A DNA stretch of 32,792 nucleotides from an uncultured Pirellulaceae bacterium (GCA_937928555.1 CALFWR010000109.1:1-32792); one strand, 5' to 3'; positions 25,376 to 32,792 are shown, counted from the stretch's first letter. Notes: a model not told the origin generated them from the sequence alone. Numbers and translations: made by a program.

Positions 25376-25561
25376 CCCGGATTATTCAGGACGACGGGCG
25401 TTGATTCTACGTCTGCCAACAGGAGCAAGGGAAAAGCTGAATTTCAACAAGAAATGCAAATCGTCTGGTAGATGAAAACCACAACGATCGTTTCATCGCA
25501 TCAGAGTCGCGGATCACTGTCTCAACTGATTCTGACGCCCACGCCTCGTGAATAATCCGGG
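25376..25561 (+). mobile_element. MITE-like element, copy D
   Basis: It is 186 bp; the left end reads CCCGGATTATTCAGGACGAC (one change) and the right end is TCGTGAATAATCCGGG. The flanks ATGAA and CTAAT do not match, so this copy has lost or never had a target duplication. It begins 6 bp after the lipoprotein stop codon. Confidence 0.9.
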
Positions 25562-25578
25562 CTAATTCAAAAGGGCGG

Positions 25579-25647
25579 CCACGAATCGCACCAATTTTCA
25601 CGAATCTGATGCAGCCACGAATCGTGCCAATCGGTGAAATTCGTGGC
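25579..25647. repeat. CCACGAAT direct and inverted repeats
   Basis: CCACGAATCGCACCAAT (25579-25595) recurs as CCACGAATCGTGCCAAT (25615-25631), and the complement ATTCGTGGC closes the second unit at 25639-25647 to form a hairpin. It lies directly upstream of the GxxExxY gene fragment. It may be a promoter-proximal structured repeat associated with that gene family. Confidence 0.55.
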
Positions 25648-25678
25648 GAAAACAACAACAAAGCGAACGGTTGTAAAC

Positions 25679-25780
25679 ATGGCGGAAATTCTATTCAAAG
25701 AGGAAAGCTACAAAATCATTGGAGCCTGCATGGCCGTGTACAACGAGATGGGCTTCGGATTTTTGGAAGCCGTTTATCAG
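25679..25780 (+). pseudogene. GxxExxY-family protein, N-terminal fragment interrupted by MITE
   Basis: The 34 residues from ATG match the start of the GxxExxY family: MAEILFKEESYKIIGAC followed by AVYNEMGFGFLEAVYQ, including the name-giving G-x-x-E-x-x-Y motif. The full family is about 120-130 residues. The frame is cut exactly at the Gln codon, where MITE copy E begins at 25781. Read on into the element, it stops at 25846. No continuation of the gene is seen after the element, so the rest has been lost. The family's function is unknown. Confidence 0.82.
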
Positions 25781-25967
25781 CCCGGATTATTCACGACGAC
25801 GGGCGTTGATTCTACGTCTGGCCAACAGGAGCAAAGGAAAAACTGAATTTCAACAAGAAATTTGGATCATCTGGTAGATGAAAACCACAGCGATCGTTTC
25901 AACGCATCCGGGTCGCGGATCAGTGCCGGAACTGATTCTGACGCCCACGCCTCGTGAATAATCGGGG
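25781..25967 (+). mobile_element. MITE-like element, copy E (inside GxxExxY gene)
   Basis: It is 187 bp with intact termini except one change near the right end (ATCGGGG for ATCCGGG). The flanks ATCAG and CTTAA do not form a target duplication. It interrupts the GxxExxY coding sequence. Its interior matches copies B, C and D. Confidence 0.92.
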
Positions 25968-25977
25968 CTTAAATAGC

Positions 25978-26008
25978 AATCAACGCCCGTCGTCGTGAAC
26001 AATTCGGG
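25978..26008 (-). repeat. Solitary MITE terminus
   Basis: AATCAACGCCCGTCGTCGTG and the following AACAATTCGGG match one end of the MITE family in reverse orientation, 10 bp after copy E. No partner end exists before the TPR gene. It lies 28 bp from the TPR gene's stop codon. Confidence 0.75.
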
Positions 26009-26036
26009 ATTAACCGGGTTCAGAAAAACTCGATGG

Positions 26037-27479
26037 TTATTGGGCCGGTTCTTCTGCTTTGATCTTTTGCAGCATGCTTTTGGCGGCAGACCGGTAAAGG
26101 AATAGCGAGTTGACTTTGACGGACTGTTCAAGCAGTTGCCTGGCGGTGTCTTTTTGCCCCATTTCGTATTGCCACTGGGCGATCAGGTAGGTGATCTCGG
26201 GGGATCCGACCTGGTTGGCAGCGATTCGGCTCATGATCTGATTGGCGGCGGGTTTGTTTCCGGTTTTCAGAAAAACGTAACCAAGGGTTGCGATCGCCAG
26301 CGGGTTTCGGCTGAGCCTGGTTGCGACCTGCTGTGAGATCGTGAGCGCTTGTTGCTGTTTTTCCTGATCGCCACTTTCGATCAGGCAGAGTGCGTAGATA
26401 TTGCGCAAGCTCAAGTCCGAGGGGGTACGTTCAACCAATTTTTCAAAGTGGGCTTCAGCGACACTGAAAGACTGGCCGGCAAATGCGACCCGAGCCTTGA
26501 TGTTGATCGACGCATCGGTTTCCTGTTCGGTGGCTTCGAATTTGTTGACCGCCACCAGGGCTTGTGAAAATTTCTCGCTTCGGAACAACATCGAAGCGTT
26601 CATCAAATGAAGTTGGGCGACATCAGGGTGTGCGGCGAGAGTTTCGCCGATCAGCTTTTCGGCCATGTCGTTTTTCCCGTCACTGCGGAACCATTCAATA
26701 AGCGTGATTTCGGGAAGTTGTTGGGAGTTTATTTTCTGAGTCCGCTTTCGCAACAGATCCAGAGCTTTGTCAAAGTTGGCGGAACGAAATTCGATTTCGG
26801 CCATTGTGTAAAAGTAAAATGGAATGTCGGGTGCGATTGCCTGGAGTTGCTCCAGGGTGGATCGGGCCTGGTCGAATCGTTGACGCCGCATCAGGATTCC
26901 GGCAAAGATCTCGTAGTACTGTTTCTGAAAAAGTTTCTGTTGAGCGGTAGAGAATTTGCTTTCGCCGAGCAGTTGGCGCGTTTTTTCTGCATGCGACGAC
27001 GCGTCTGTGACACGGTTACTGTTGAGTGCCAGTTGGGCGAACGAGAGATAAACTCCTGGGTACCGGGGATTTTCAGCAGCGCATTTTTCCATCAGGGCAA
27101 TTCCGCTGGGATTGTCACCGATCGAAAACGTCAAACCGGCAAGCAACATTGTCGCCGGAGGAAGCTCGGGATCGTTCTGGCACATTTTTTCCAGGTGCTC
27201 GAGGGTGGTTTTGACCTGACCCTGCTGGAACATCGAAACGGCGGTGGCAAAGCCTGCTTTTCGTTGCTCGTTGGCTTCGATTCCGCCGGGGATCAGGACG
27301 TTGATCGCCCCGGTGATTGCTGTGGCGATTCTTTTGTCCCGCTCGGAGGCAGCGTTGTCCTGAGGTGCATTGTTTGTCGCTGCGGCACCGGAATTGGATT
27401 GCTGCGTTGCCTGAGCACAGGAAAACTCACCGCTACCAAAAGCCAGCAACAGAATCCCGCCAAATACAAGTGCTTTCAT
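26037..27479 (-). CDS. Exported TPR-repeat protein
   Basis: This 480-residue protein has a signal peptide (MKALVFGGILLLAFGSGEFS, cleaved near CAQA). A short Asn/Ala-rich linker follows, then about ten TPR-like helix pairs from residue 75 to the end (for example TLEHLEKMCQNDPELPPATM, ARSTLEQLQAIAPDIPFYFY, RQLLEQSVKVNSLFLYRSAA). TPR proteins act as protein-interaction scaffolds; the partner is unknown. It is the last gene of a tight minus-strand cluster, 19 bp after metF and in turn after the GlmU-like gene. No functional link to methylenetetrahydrofolate is evident. Confidence 0.8.
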   Translation of the reverse strand: MKALVFGGILLLAFGSGEFSCAQATQQSNSGAAATNNAPQDNAASERDKRIATAITGAINVLIPGGIEANEQRKAGFATAVSMFQQGQVKTTLEHLEKMCQNDPELPPATMLLAGLTFSIGDNPSGIALMEKCAAENPRYPGVYLSFAQLALNSNRVTDASSHAEKTRQLLGESKFSTAQQKLFQKQYYEIFAGILMRRQRFDQARSTLEQLQAIAPDIPFYFYTMAEIEFRSANFDKALDLLRKRTQKINSQQLPEITLIEWFRSDGKNDMAEKLIGETLAAHPDVAQLHLMNASMLFRSEKFSQALVAVNKFEATEQETDASINIKARVAFAGQSFSVAEAHFEKLVERTPSDLSLRNIYALCLIESGDQEKQQQALTISQQVATRLSRNPLAIATLGYVFLKTGNKPAANQIMSRIAANQVGSPEITYLIAQWQYEMGQKDTARQLLEQSVKVNSLFLYRSAAKSMLQKIKAEEPAQ

Positions 27480-27498
27480 AATGAACTTTCAATCGTCG

Positions 27499-28365
27499 TT
27501 AGTTTGAACGGGATCTGTCTACTTGTTGCATGATTTCGATTGCGGCACTGCTGCGGTTGAGAACGTAAAGGTGAAGGCCTTCAATTTCTGCTTCCTGCAA
27601 ACCTCGAATTTGTTCCACAGCCTGATCGACGCCGGTTCGAAACTGATCGTCGGTTGCCGAAAGATCGTCGACGAATTTCTGGGGAAGCTTGGCACCGCAT
27701 AACGATGAAATTCGCTGAATCTGTTTCAAGTCGGTCACCGGCAACAGGCCGGGAATGATGGGAACGCCGATTCCCCGTTTGTCGCAGTGGTCACGAAAAC
27801 GAAAGAAGTCCTCGTTGTTGTAAAACAACTGCGTAATGATTGCATGGGCACCCGCGTCGACTTTTCGTTTGAGATTATCCAGATCGATTTCCGGGCTGGG
27901 AGCTTCCTGGTGCGTTTCCGGATAGCCCGCCACCAGGACGCCGAAGTCTTCGAATTCATTGTGGATCAGTTCCACAAGTTCATTGGCATATCGCAGCCCG
28001 TCATCGCTGGCTTTGAATTCCGTTTGGCCTTGTGGCGGGTCGCCACGAAGCGCGACGATGTAGTCGACTCCCTGCTGTTGGGCTTTTTCGAGGTAGCGAC
28101 GCAATTGGTCAACCGAACTGCCAACGACTGTCAGATGTGATGCGACCGGAAGATTGAATTGCTCTTTGACGTGGCGAATGATGTCCAGGGTTTTGTCCTG
28201 TGTCGAACCACCAGCGCCGTAGGTGCAGGTAATGAAGTCCGGTTCGAACGCCATCAGTTTTTCGACGTGCTTGTACAAATTGGTTTCCCCTTTTTCGGTT
28301 TTTGGGGGAAACAATTCGAAGGACAGCGTCAGTTTGTTTTTGAGATAGGGAGAATCGTTGAACAT
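27499..28365 (-). CDS. metF: 5,10-methylenetetrahydrofolate reductase
   Basis: This is a 288-residue FAD enzyme. It reduces 5,10-methylene-THF to 5-methyl-THF for methionine synthesis. Family motifs: LSFELFPPKTEKGE (N-terminal Glu/Phe segment), FITCTYGAGGST, HLTVVGSS, VDYIVALRGDPP, VAGYPETHQEAPS, DAGAHAIITQLFYNNEDFF, and VPIIPGLLPV. All are intact and the length is standard (about 290). I chose the ATG at 28365, 2 bp after the stop of the upstream gene (28368), which suggests translational coupling. The frame stays open to 28395 inside that gene. Confidence 0.95.
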   Translation of the reverse strand: MFNDSPYLKNKLTLSFELFPPKTEKGETNLYKHVEKLMAFEPDFITCTYGAGGSTQDKTLDIIRHVKEQFNLPVASHLTVVGSSVDQLRRYLEKAQQQGVDYIVALRGDPPQGQTEFKASDDGLRYANELVELIHNEFEDFGVLVAGYPETHQEAPSPEIDLDNLKRKVDAGAHAIITQLFYNNEDFFRFRDHCDKRGIGVPIIPGLLPVTDLKQIQRISSLCGAKLPQKFVDDLSATDDQFRTGVDQAVEQIRGLQEAEIEGLHLYVLNRSSAAIEIMQQVDRSRSN

Positions 28366-28367
28366 GT

Positions 28368-29615
28368 TTACTTGGGGATGGGATCGGTGGCCCATTGAGG
28401 CTTTCTGGTTCCAGAGGTTAATTCGAAAACGCTATTGATCAATTGTATGTCGCAGTCGCGTTGCTCAACACTTCGTCTGGCAAACATTCGGCGCTGAATT
28501 GTTGCAATCACTTCGGGGGGGACGACGCCGTACTGGTTTAGCGCCTGTGCCCAATTGACAAAACTGGGCACGTTTTGGGTCGTAAGGCCGTACAGGGTAC
28601 TTCCAACCCCGATCGTTTTCCCGGTGTAAATGCTGGTGTTGATCGCGGTTCGGGAATAATCGCCCATCACGCAGCCGACGAATTGCATTCCGGTGGAAAC
28701 TTTTTTGTCGCCGTAGACCATGTTAACGGTGCCGTAGGTGTTTTTCAGGTCGCTATTACAGGTTCCTGCACCAAGATTGATCCAGCTGCCGATCCAGGCG
28801 TGGCCAAGGAATCCAAAGTGCTGCTTGTTGGACCACGGTGATGTCTGCACGCCTTCGATTTCGCCGCCGACTTTGCAAGTGTGAGACACAGCAACGGCGT
28901 CTTTGAGTGAGCTGTGCTCGCTGACTTTGCAGTTATCGGCGATGTGAACCGGTCCACGAAAGAAGCAGAATGGACCCACTGCGATGTTCTGTTCAAAAAC
29001 CACCGCGCCGTTTGTGGTGTCGAAGTGGCAGCAGTCCGGTAGCGTTGTCTGGCGTTGTCCACGAGCAACAAACACACCATCGGTAAGCTGCTGGTAGTCG
29101 CCGGTTTCGATGCGATGCTGGACCGATGCGCCGCAGTGGTCCATGTGGTGCCTGATCACATCGTGTGGGCGTTCGAACAATTCCCAATCGTTGGCTTGGT
29201 CGATGTCCGCCGGTAGCTGCTCGGGTGCCTGCCTCACGGTGGACAAAGGATCCGACGACCGAGCCAATGCCGCCACCAGGGAGTCACCTGATTTGACAGC
29301 GAATGAGTCTGGCGAGCTTGCTGCCAGGGCTGCAATGGCCTGTGCGGTGTGTTGGGAGGGGACCAGTCGTGCGTTGAGCCATAGCGTGGGTTCGGATGAA
29401 TCACGAAGTTCGTCTTCACTGGAAAACTGGGGCCAATCGGCGGCGACCGTTTCTTTCAAGTGGGGCCGAACAACGGTGGCGATTTTGGAAAAGGCATCCA
29501 GGTTCAACAGGTCGATCAGGCGAAAGCTTCCGCAGTGAACCGCCCACGCGGGGCGCGTGAGAGTGATGGGCGAGAGCTGATCGACGAGTTCGTCTTCGAA
29601 GAGAATCAGATTCAT
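28368..29615 (-). CDS. GlmU-like sugar nucleotidyltransferase/acyltransferase (TIGR03991-type)
   Basis: This 415-residue protein begins MNLILFEDELVDQLSPITLT, the usual start of the alternative bacterial GlmU family, and continues TRPAWAVHCGSFRLIDLL. The C-terminal half is a left-handed beta helix of hexapeptide-like repeats (GPFCFFRGPVHIADNCKVSE, GEIEGVQTSPWSNKQHFGF). It contains the signature INLGAGTCNSDLKNTYGTV. Such proteins are thought to make UDP-GlcNAc or a related activated sugar for the cell surface. The N-terminal part lacks a clear nucleotide-binding GXG loop, so catalytic competence is uncertain. First gene of the metF/TPR cluster. Confidence 0.85.
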   Translation of the reverse strand: MNLILFEDELVDQLSPITLTRPAWAVHCGSFRLIDLLNLDAFSKIATVVRPHLKETVAADWPQFSSEDELRDSSEPTLWLNARLVPSQHTAQAIAALAASSPDSFAVKSGDSLVAALARSSDPLSTVRQAPEQLPADIDQANDWELFERPHDVIRHHMDHCGASVQHRIETGDYQQLTDGVFVARGQRQTTLPDCCHFDTTNGAVVFEQNIAVGPFCFFRGPVHIADNCKVSEHSSLKDAVAVSHTCKVGGEIEGVQTSPWSNKQHFGFLGHAWIGSWINLGAGTCNSDLKNTYGTVNMVYGDKKVSTGMQFVGCVMGDYSRTAINTSIYTGKTIGVGSTLYGLTTQNVPSFVNWAQALNQYGVVPPEVIATIQRRMFARRSVEQRDCDIQLINSVFELTSGTRKPQWATDPIPK

Positions 29616-29673
29616 GGTGTCGCAGCGAGAGCGGTCGTTCCGGGGCGGCGGGAAAAGTTCCAGTTGACCAGTT

Positions 29674-29707
29674 TACAAAACAAAAGCCGTCACAAATTTG
29701 TGACGGC
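29674..29707 (-). terminator. Rho-independent terminator with perfect palindrome
   Basis: GCCGTCACAAA (29686-29696) and its exact complement TTTGTGACGGC (29697-29707) form a perfect 22-bp palindrome, followed on the minus strand by TTTTGTTTTG. It lies about 170 bp past the OmpH-like gene's stop and ahead of the GlmU-like gene, so it separates the two transcripts. Confidence 0.75.
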
Positions 29708-29789
29708 CCTGAATTTGTCGAATTTCGTCAGACAAGGGAACAAAAACCTGAATTCGGCGGCGAGGTATGAACGCTGCCGCCTACGTGCC

Positions 29790-29844
29790 CCAAGGCTGAG
29801 TTTCCCAAGGCTGAGTTTCCTAACTAAGGCCAAGGCTGCGTTTC
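29790..29844. repeat. 15-bp tandem repeat
   Basis: CCAAGGCTGAGTTTC occurs twice in a row (29790-29804, 29805-29819). After a 10-bp gap it recurs with one change, CCAAGGCTGCGTTTC (29830-29844). It sits in the 3' region of the OmpH-like gene, between its stop and the terminator. No function is evident. Confidence 0.85.
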
Positions 29845-29874
29845 TCATTCAACGGCTTTGGCCATCGTCGTCAC

Positions 29875-30483
29875 TTAACGCTGAGTGGTGTCGCCGGCGC
29901 CGCTTGCCGTCCGAGCGCTCATGCGTTGGATAACTGAGGCAGTCAGATCGATGGGACCGTAGTAGACCACCTGGCGGTTAACGCCTTTGATGACTTCACC
30001 GCGATTGGAGGGGTCGATCGATTCGCTTTCAAACCGAAGCACCAGGGCCACGTTGTTCTCTTGGGCCAGTTGGGTGACGACCTGCTGCATTTGGCGATAG
30101 GTGTTGTAGTAGATCTGGGCTTCCTGTGTGAGCAATCCGGCTTCTGCCTGACGTGCTTCTGTTCGCAGTTTGGCTTGCTCCTGCTCGACCATGGCTTCGG
30201 CCTGATTGCGAGCATCGTCGCGATCCATCTGTGAGACTTCCACAGCCTTTTGCTGAATGGTTTGCTGCTGCTGTTGGATGTCGCCTTTCAGCTTTTCCGC
30301 TTGCTGCTTGATGGATTCCATCTGGCTTTTGAAGTTCGGATCGGCTTTGAAGACTTTAGCCACATCAAGAACCAAAACCAGACCTGGACTGTCCTGTGCG
30401 TTTGCGCCGGAAATGAATGGCGAGGCGAGAAACAGAAACGCCAATGAGGCGATGGCGGCGGATTGTGTTGCGAACGATTTCAC
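29875..30483 (-). CDS. OmpH/Skp-like periplasmic chaperone
   Basis: This is a 202-residue protein. Skp/OmpH proteins hold unfolded outer-membrane proteins in the periplasm with long coiled-coil arms. It has a signal peptide (AIASLAFLFLASPFISGANA). LVLVLDVAKVFKADPNFKSQ is the family's N-terminal strand. A Gln/Glu/Lys-rich coiled coil follows (QQAEKLKGDIQQQQQTIQQK and EQAKLRTEARQAEAGLLTQE), and the C-terminus returns with NNVALVLRFESE. I chose the GTG at 30483 because a GGGAG site lies 7-8 nt upstream. The frame stays open to 30564, but that would place 27 residues before the signal. It is transcribed alone, closed by the palindromic terminator. Confidence 0.88.
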   Translation of the reverse strand: MKSFATQSAAIASLAFLFLASPFISGANAQDSPGLVLVLDVAKVFKADPNFKSQMESIKQQAEKLKGDIQQQQQTIQQKAVEVSQMDRDDARNQAEAMVEQEQAKLRTEARQAEAGLLTQEAQIYYNTYRQMQQVVTQLAQENNVALVLRFESESIDPSNRGEVIKGVNRQVVYYGPIDLTASVIQRMSARTASGAGDTTQR

Positions 30484-30713
30484 GGGTCTGACTCCCTGAC
30501 TTGTGATTTCGAGGTTGAATTGAATGTCATCAAACGATTCCATGTTTGATTGGTTTCTGCACAAGCAGAAGTTGTGCCAATGCCAAAAGCCTTGTTTTCA
30601 GGGGGCTGTACCCCGTCGCCTTGGGCAATATTTGCAAACGGTTTGTAAGGATTACCGGTTTCCAATGCAATGCAGATTGAGGATCGAAAGATGCTATCAA
30701 ATCGGCATCGCTT

Positions 30714-30811
30714 AATCTGGGATGAAAACTGCAGCGATCGTTTCATCGTATCTGAGTCGCGGATCACTGTCTCAACTGATTCTGACGCCCACGCCTCGTG
30801 AATAATCCGGG
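30714..30811 (+). mobile_element. MITE-like element, truncated copy F (right half)
   Basis: This 98-bp stretch matches the right half of copies B-E, from AATCTGG-GATGAAAACTGC to CCTCGTGAATAATCCGGG. The left half (about 90 bp, including its terminus) is missing, replaced by unrelated sequence. It lies in the 539-bp gap between the OmpH-like gene and the membrane protein gene. The rest of that gap shows no gene or RNA. Confidence 0.88.
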
Positions 30812-31022
30812 TTAATATGTCTGCCGGGCGATGTATTTTTGAGCCCGATTTATTGGCCAAAGGTGGCCAATTCGATGATGACACTGGCAGAGTATGATGC
30901 GATCCGAACTGAGTCCTGCCGCGAATAAATTCCAGATGATGGATTCCCGTTGGAAACCACAACCACGGGTTTCCCGTCAGGTTCAGAGACTGCGTGCGAA
31001 ATGCAGAATTATTGGAAGCCAA

Positions 31023-32588
31023 ATGTCAAACAAGAAACGCAAGCCGCCAAAGAATAAGAAATCGAACGCTGAGGAATCGATTTCAGCGACCGTCGCTGAA
31101 GCACCCAACGATCCCGTTACCGAAGCTTCGAACCGGTACCTGTGGTTCGACGACCGGACAAGTTATCTGCTGCTGGTCGTTTGCGTGGTCTCGCAATTGG
31201 TAACCGTTGCGATCACGTGGCCCGTTTGGCAGGCCCGGGTATCTCCGGTCAATCTTCCCTGGATTGCCACAACGCCTCAGCTTTCGATGGGAGTTCCGAT
31301 GGTTGTTTCGCTGCTGCTGGTGCTGGTGGCTCCGCAAAAGATTGCAATGGTGCTACATCTGGGGGTGTTGTTGGCCGCGATCGCGATGGACCAGTTTCGC
31401 TGTCAGCCGCAGGTTATTTCAATCGCAGCCCTGATGGCGGCCTGTGTGTTCAAGTCGGTCCGCCAGCTCTGCGTCTGGTATTTGATCTCGATCTGGTTGT
31501 GGACGGGCATCCACAAGGTGCTTTCGCCGGACTGGTTTGGCTATTCGTCGGTCGATTTGCTCAAGCGGCTTCGGTGGGTCAACCCGTACGTGTACCACGT
31601 GCATTTTGCGGTGCTTGTTGCCGCGAGCGAGATCGGGATTGGTGTTTTGGCTGTGTTGCGGCCGCCGATCGCGGCGCTGTTTTGTCTGGCGCTGCATCTG
31701 GGAATCGCGATCTTTCTGTTTGTGGTCAATTGGAATTACAGCGTGTTGCCGTGGAATTTGTGTACCGCAGTGGTTGGCTGTTGGTTGCTGTGGAATGCAT
31801 CGACATCGACATCGGGACTGGGACTGGGACCGAAGTTGCTTCACCGACCCAATTCAAAATGGCAACTGATAACGCTTGTGATGATGATGATTCTGCCGGC
31901 GGGCATTTACTTTGGTCTGGTGAGGCACTGCTTTGCGCATGTGCTCTACTCGGATCATCTGCCGATCGCGGCGATCACGCGCGGGCCGGACGAAGTCGAG
32001 CCGCTTGATGGTTGGGATGATTTTGCTGTTCCGTTTCCGCACGAGAAAGCGGCCTACGTGGCCTACCTGAAAGCTTCCGGCAAGCCAGGCCAGAAGCTTC
32101 ACGTTCTTGATCCGCGAAAATTTGTCAAAGGCGGCTACTTCGTCGTCGGTCCCAACCGGCAAGTCAAAGAAATTGGCGAGCAAGCTTTCTTTTCCAGCGA
32201 CCCGTTGTCCGAGGCGGGCATCGCTGTGGATGATCCGGGCGTCATCCTTGAGCTGGAGCTTGCCGGTGTTCGGATGCGGAAACGCAAGCTCAGATCGATG
32301 GTCTTTGCAGCGATCCTTGACCCGCAAAAGTTCACCCCCGGTTTGGTCGATCTGCTGGCCGGGTTGCCGAATCTTGAAGAAGTTCAGTTTCGTGGCTGTT
32401 CCATTGAAGATCAGGACGTGAAAAAGCTGTTGAAGCTATCCAGGCTGAAAAGAGTCGGGTTTGATGACACGCCGGTCACTCTCGCCGGCATCAAGCATTT
32501 GAGAGGTCTTGAATCGCTGGAGCTAATCCAGTTTGGCGGCGCGGACTTTACGAGTGTCGACGAGGCACTCGCTGTCGGCGACCAATGA
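31023..32588 (+). CDS. Polytopic membrane protein with LRR-like C-terminal region
   Basis: This is a 521-residue protein. A Lys-rich N-terminus (MSNKKRKPPKNKKSN) precedes about eight TM helices between residues 45 and 305 (for example YLLLVVCVVSQLVTVAITWP, GIGVLAVLRPPIAALFCLAL). A loop WTGIHKVLSPDWFGYSSVDL resembles DoxX/HTTM-type membrane proteins. The C-terminal 200 residues are soluble, and the end (LAGLPNLEEVQFRGCSIEDQ, LSRLKRVGFDDTPVTLAGIK, LRGLESLELIQF) shows three LRR-like repeats. I chose the ATG at 31023, with GGAAG 5 nt upstream; the frame is open to 30894. Function unknown. Confidence 0.7.
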   Translation: MSNKKRKPPKNKKSNAEESISATVAEAPNDPVTEASNRYLWFDDRTSYLLLVVCVVSQLVTVAITWPVWQARVSPVNLPWIATTPQLSMGVPMVVSLLLVLVAPQKIAMVLHLGVLLAAIAMDQFRCQPQVISIAALMAACVFKSVRQLCVWYLISIWLWTGIHKVLSPDWFGYSSVDLLKRLRWVNPYVYHVHFAVLVAASEIGIGVLAVLRPPIAALFCLALHLGIAIFLFVVNWNYSVLPWNLCTAVVGCWLLWNASTSTSGLGLGPKLLHRPNSKWQLITLVMMMILPAGIYFGLVRHCFAHVLYSDHLPIAAITRGPDEVEPLDGWDDFAVPFPHEKAAYVAYLKASGKPGQKLHVLDPRKFVKGGYFVVGPNRQVKEIGEQAFFSSDPLSEAGIAVDDPGVILELELAGVRMRKRKLRSMVFAAILDPQKFTPGLVDLLAGLPNLEEVQFRGCSIEDQDVKKLLKLSRLKRVGFDDTPVTLAGIKHLRGLESLELIQFGGADFTSVDEALAVGDQ

Positions 32589-32598
32589 ACCGGATCTC

Positions 32599-32616
32599 AA
32601 GTAGCAGCCTACTTTT
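32599..32616 (+). terminator. Short hairpin after the membrane protein gene
   Basis: AAGTAG-CAGC-CTACTT followed by TT lies 10 bp beyond the stop. The stem is only 6 bp and the T tract is short, so this is a weak terminator candidate. The rest of the window, to 32792, shows no gene. Confidence 0.4.
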
Positions 32617-32792
32617 GACAAGTCATCCTGAATCCAGGAAGTAACGCTGCACTAGTCCTTAAACAAGCGATGTTTTGATAGCACAACTCCGGAAGTGGTG
32701 TTGTTATCGAGGTAAAAATTCGTTTTCCAAAATTTTCGTTTCACCCGAAATCGCACAGCGCTAATTTGCCTCGGCGTTTTCAATGCGAAATT

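Noticed and set aside
25634..25846. A complete 70-residue protein
   Set aside because: Its second half is MITE sequence read through; only the first 34 residues from 25679 are a real gene start.
30564..30713. Possible tRNA or small RNA in the gap before the truncated MITE
   Set aside because: No cloverleaf, no T-loop GTTCGAATC-type sequence, and no clear promoter-terminator pair.
1..30811. MITE copies read as a CRISPR array
   Set aside because: The repeats are about 187 bp, irregularly spaced, in both orientations and with target duplications; no cas genes.

Overview
The window looks like a chromosomal segment of a marine-type planctomycete (Pirellulaceae-like). The evidence is the gene families: a TIGR03790-type exported protein, a DUF1080 domain fused to an esterase, a Tat-exported sugar isomerase/epimerase, a PQQ-type propeller protein with the NWGQWRGPGRDG signature, a CPXCG-type small zinc-finger protein, a formaldehyde-activating-enzyme homologue, and a TIGR03991-type sugar nucleotidyltransferase. 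Many genes lack a clear Shine-Dalgarno sequence. This assignment is inference from family content; no rRNA or tRNA was found.

Layout. 0.2-8 kb: TIGR03790 protein and a small basic protein (both -), UbiA-type prenyltransferase, Tat-exported PhoD-like phosphatase overlapping a CPXCG protein (+), then a KAS III/FabH-like enzyme (-). 8-13.5 kb: SUFU-like protein (-), a two-gene ABC exporter whose permease carries a large propeller-like domain (+), SufE (-). 13.6-19.2 kb: Gly/Tyr-rich exported protein, PQQ-like propeller protein, divergent YjjX-type NTPase, Fae homologue, SPFH protein. 19.2-21.3 kb: a heptanucleotide repeat array, RarD/EamA transporter, Tat-exported TIM-barrel isomerase. 22-25.4 kb: DUF1080-esterase fusion, a selenoprotein and a lipoprotein (+). 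26-30.5 kb: a tight - strand cluster of GlmU-like protein, MetF and TPR protein, preceded by an OmpH/Skp-like chaperone. 31-32.6 kb: membrane protein with an LRR-like tail.

The most striking gene spans 23656-24696. An in-frame TGA at 24061 splits what is clearly one protein: FGSCT-(TGA)-PPF, followed by an EAH motif. That is the active-site signature of iodothyronine deiodinase-like selenoproteins. A perfect hairpin sits right after the TGA at bacterial-SECIS distance. Four EF-hand calcium loops flank the redox domain, two on each side.

The second theme is a family of about 187-bp non-coding mobile elements (MITE-like) with imperfect terminal inverted repeats starting CCCGGATTATTCACGA. The window holds five copies of the main type (one cut by the window edge), one same-length copy with an unrelated interior, one truncated copy and two solitary ends. 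Three copies have perfect 5-bp target duplications. One copy interrupts a GxxExxY-family gene, and several sit within a few bases of stop codons. No transposase is present, so they would have to be mobilised in trans.
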